DNA from: Bifidobacterium breve
GTDB lineage: Bacteria; Actinomycetota; Acidimicrobiia; IMCC26256; PALSA-555
Reading direction: 5' to 3'
DNA length: 13,875 bases
Assembly (NCBI GenBank): GCA_945889545.1
Contig: CAMDCC010000043.1
Span: 1 to 13,875, forward strand
Shown: positions 13,281-13,875 of the stretch, in pieces
Layout: every line of letters begins with the position of its first letter
Numbering within the stretch: position 1 is the stretch's first letter
Position numbers and translations under genes: made by a program
The notes under the pieces: generated by a model
The model's database searches: none
What the model was told of the DNA's origin: nothing
What the model saw: the letters and a program-made list of their open reading frames with translations, nothing else

Positions 13281-13875
13281 ACGGCCCAGCCGGGTGGTGT
13301 TCCTGGTGCTCGACGGCCTCCCACCGGCACTCGTGGGACCCGAGCTCACGCCCACGTTGTTGGACTGGACCAGCGCCAGTGGCACCGCTCCCCGCACCGT
13401 GGAGGCCGTGCTGCCGGCGAGCACGTACGCCAACCACGCAACCTTCGCGACCGGCGTTGCCCCGGTGCACCACGGCATCGTCGGCAACTACGTGCGCGGC
13501 GGCGACGGACGCTTCCACCCTGCAAGCCAACTCGGCCCGAGCGTGCCGACGCTCTTCGACGCCGCAACCGCGGCGGATGTGCGTTCCGCGCTTGTGGTCG
13601 GCGATCAGGAGCTCATCGGCGTGATGGGCGGTCGCGCGGCGAGCGAGCACTGGCCGCGCGACGGCATCGTTCCCAATGGCGCGGCGCTCGATGCCCACGG
13701 CTACCTCGACGACATCGAGACGCTCCCCCAGATCTTCGCTGCGCTCGCGGGCGACGCGCAGCTCGTCGTCGCGCACCTCAACAGCCCCGACACCGCGGGC
13801 CACGTGCACGGGCCCGACGAGCATGGCGCACGCGACGTGTACCACGCGGTCGACCAGTCCGTCGCGCAGATTCGT
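13183..13875 (+). CDS. Type I phosphodiesterase/nucleotide pyrophosphatase family hydrolase, N-terminal part
   Basis: The frame is open to the last base, so only about 231 residues are visible, roughly half of the family's usual length. After a basic, repeated leader come the landmarks of the PF01663 alkaline-phosphatase-like fold: VVFLVLDGLPP with metal-binding Asp44, LPASTYANHATFATG with the presumed nucleophile Thr81, and HLNSPDTAGHVHGPDEHG with metal ligands Asp203 and His207. By family knowledge these two-zinc enzymes cleave phosphodiester or pyrophosphate bonds; the substrate is not evident. The start is uncertain. ATG 13183 has a TANNNT box upstream but adds a 21-residue duplicate (MEMQRRRGRTAG twice). 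ATG 13246 or 13252 starts nearer to the conserved domain. No signal peptide is seen with any of these starts. It is divergent from the CYP125-like gene. Confidence 0.85.
   Translation, partial: MEMQRRRGRTAGTMERNRPEEMEMQRRRGRTAGRPSRVVFLVLDGLPPALVGPELTPTLLDWTSASGTAPRTVEAVLPASTYANHATFATGVAPVHHGIVGNYVRGGDGRFHPASQLGPSVPTLFDAATAADVRSALVVGDQELIGVMGGRAASEHWPRDGIVPNGAALDAHGYLDDIETLPQIFAALAGDAQLVVAHLNSPDTAGHVHGPDEHGARDVYHAVDQSVAQIR

Noticed and set aside
13157..13330. N-terminal extension of the CYP125-like P450 with repeated SGHACAASP
   Set aside because: The extension is the reverse reading of the 35-bp repeat and of the start of the divergent hydrolase; P450 homology begins at MAVALEHIDLYSPDGY, from 13156.
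13168..13845. Minus-strand 225-codon frame at the right end
   Set aside because: The plus strand here encodes clear phosphodiesterase motifs (VLDGL, STYANHATFATG, DTAGH) in one unbroken frame.

Overview
The window is GC-rich bacterial DNA, most likely from an actinomycete. I infer Actinomycetota, possibly an uncultured Acidimicrobiia-like lineage. The reasons are the long mycobacterial-type arylsulfatase, a CYP125-like P450, two class III CoA-transferases, an ECF sigma factor followed by a single-pass partner, and several TANNNT boxes 6-8 bases before start codons, as in actinobacterial leaderless transcripts. The lineage is not proven by anything in the window. I recognised no tRNA, rRNA, CRISPR array or insertion sequence.

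Layout. Bases 1-393 hold the end of a cell-wall-anchored surface protein with an LPVTG sorting signal. Next comes a small remnant of a glyoxalase/VOC-fold gene (420-653). A plus-strand group follows: CaiB/BaiF CoA-transferase (727-1965), cytochrome P450 (1962-3155, joined by an ATGA overlap) and a long arylsulfatase (3212-5539). A UPF0104-type membrane protein on the minus strand (5560-6699) converges on the sulfatase. It is divergent from a secreted cupredoxin (6731-7129), which is followed by a second CaiB/BaiF CoA-transferase (7179-8402). Four tandem 14-base repeats lie directly in front of that gene and form a chain of overlapping five-codon reading frames. After a hairpin terminator come a divergent pair, a small cupin (minus) and a GH4 family glycosidase (plus, 8887-10248), then a second strong hairpin.

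The right part is mostly on the minus strand. An ECF sigma factor (10986-11567) is followed by a putative single-pass anti-sigma-like protein whose exported tail is an Asp-rich repeat (10318-10974). A frameshifted C-terminal scrap of a flavin disulfide reductase (11679-11938) sits directly behind a CYP125-like P450 (11939-13156). The window ends inside a plus-strand phosphodiesterase/pyrophosphatase-type hydrolase, whose N-terminal region contains a perfect 35-bp direct repeat.

How the genes fit together. Two CoA-transferases, two P450s and a sulfatase suggest uptake and degradation of hydrophobic or sulfated compounds such as steroids or terpenoids: desulfation, hydroxylation, then CoA activation. 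This is inferred from family and neighbourhood only. The cupin and GH4 gene look like a separate small carbohydrate unit, and the sigma pair like an envelope-sensing unit. I found no convincing new multi-gene system. The most unusual features are the micro-ORF chain at 7136-7182, the acidic repeat tail, and the 35-bp repeat spaced 63 bp between divergent genes.
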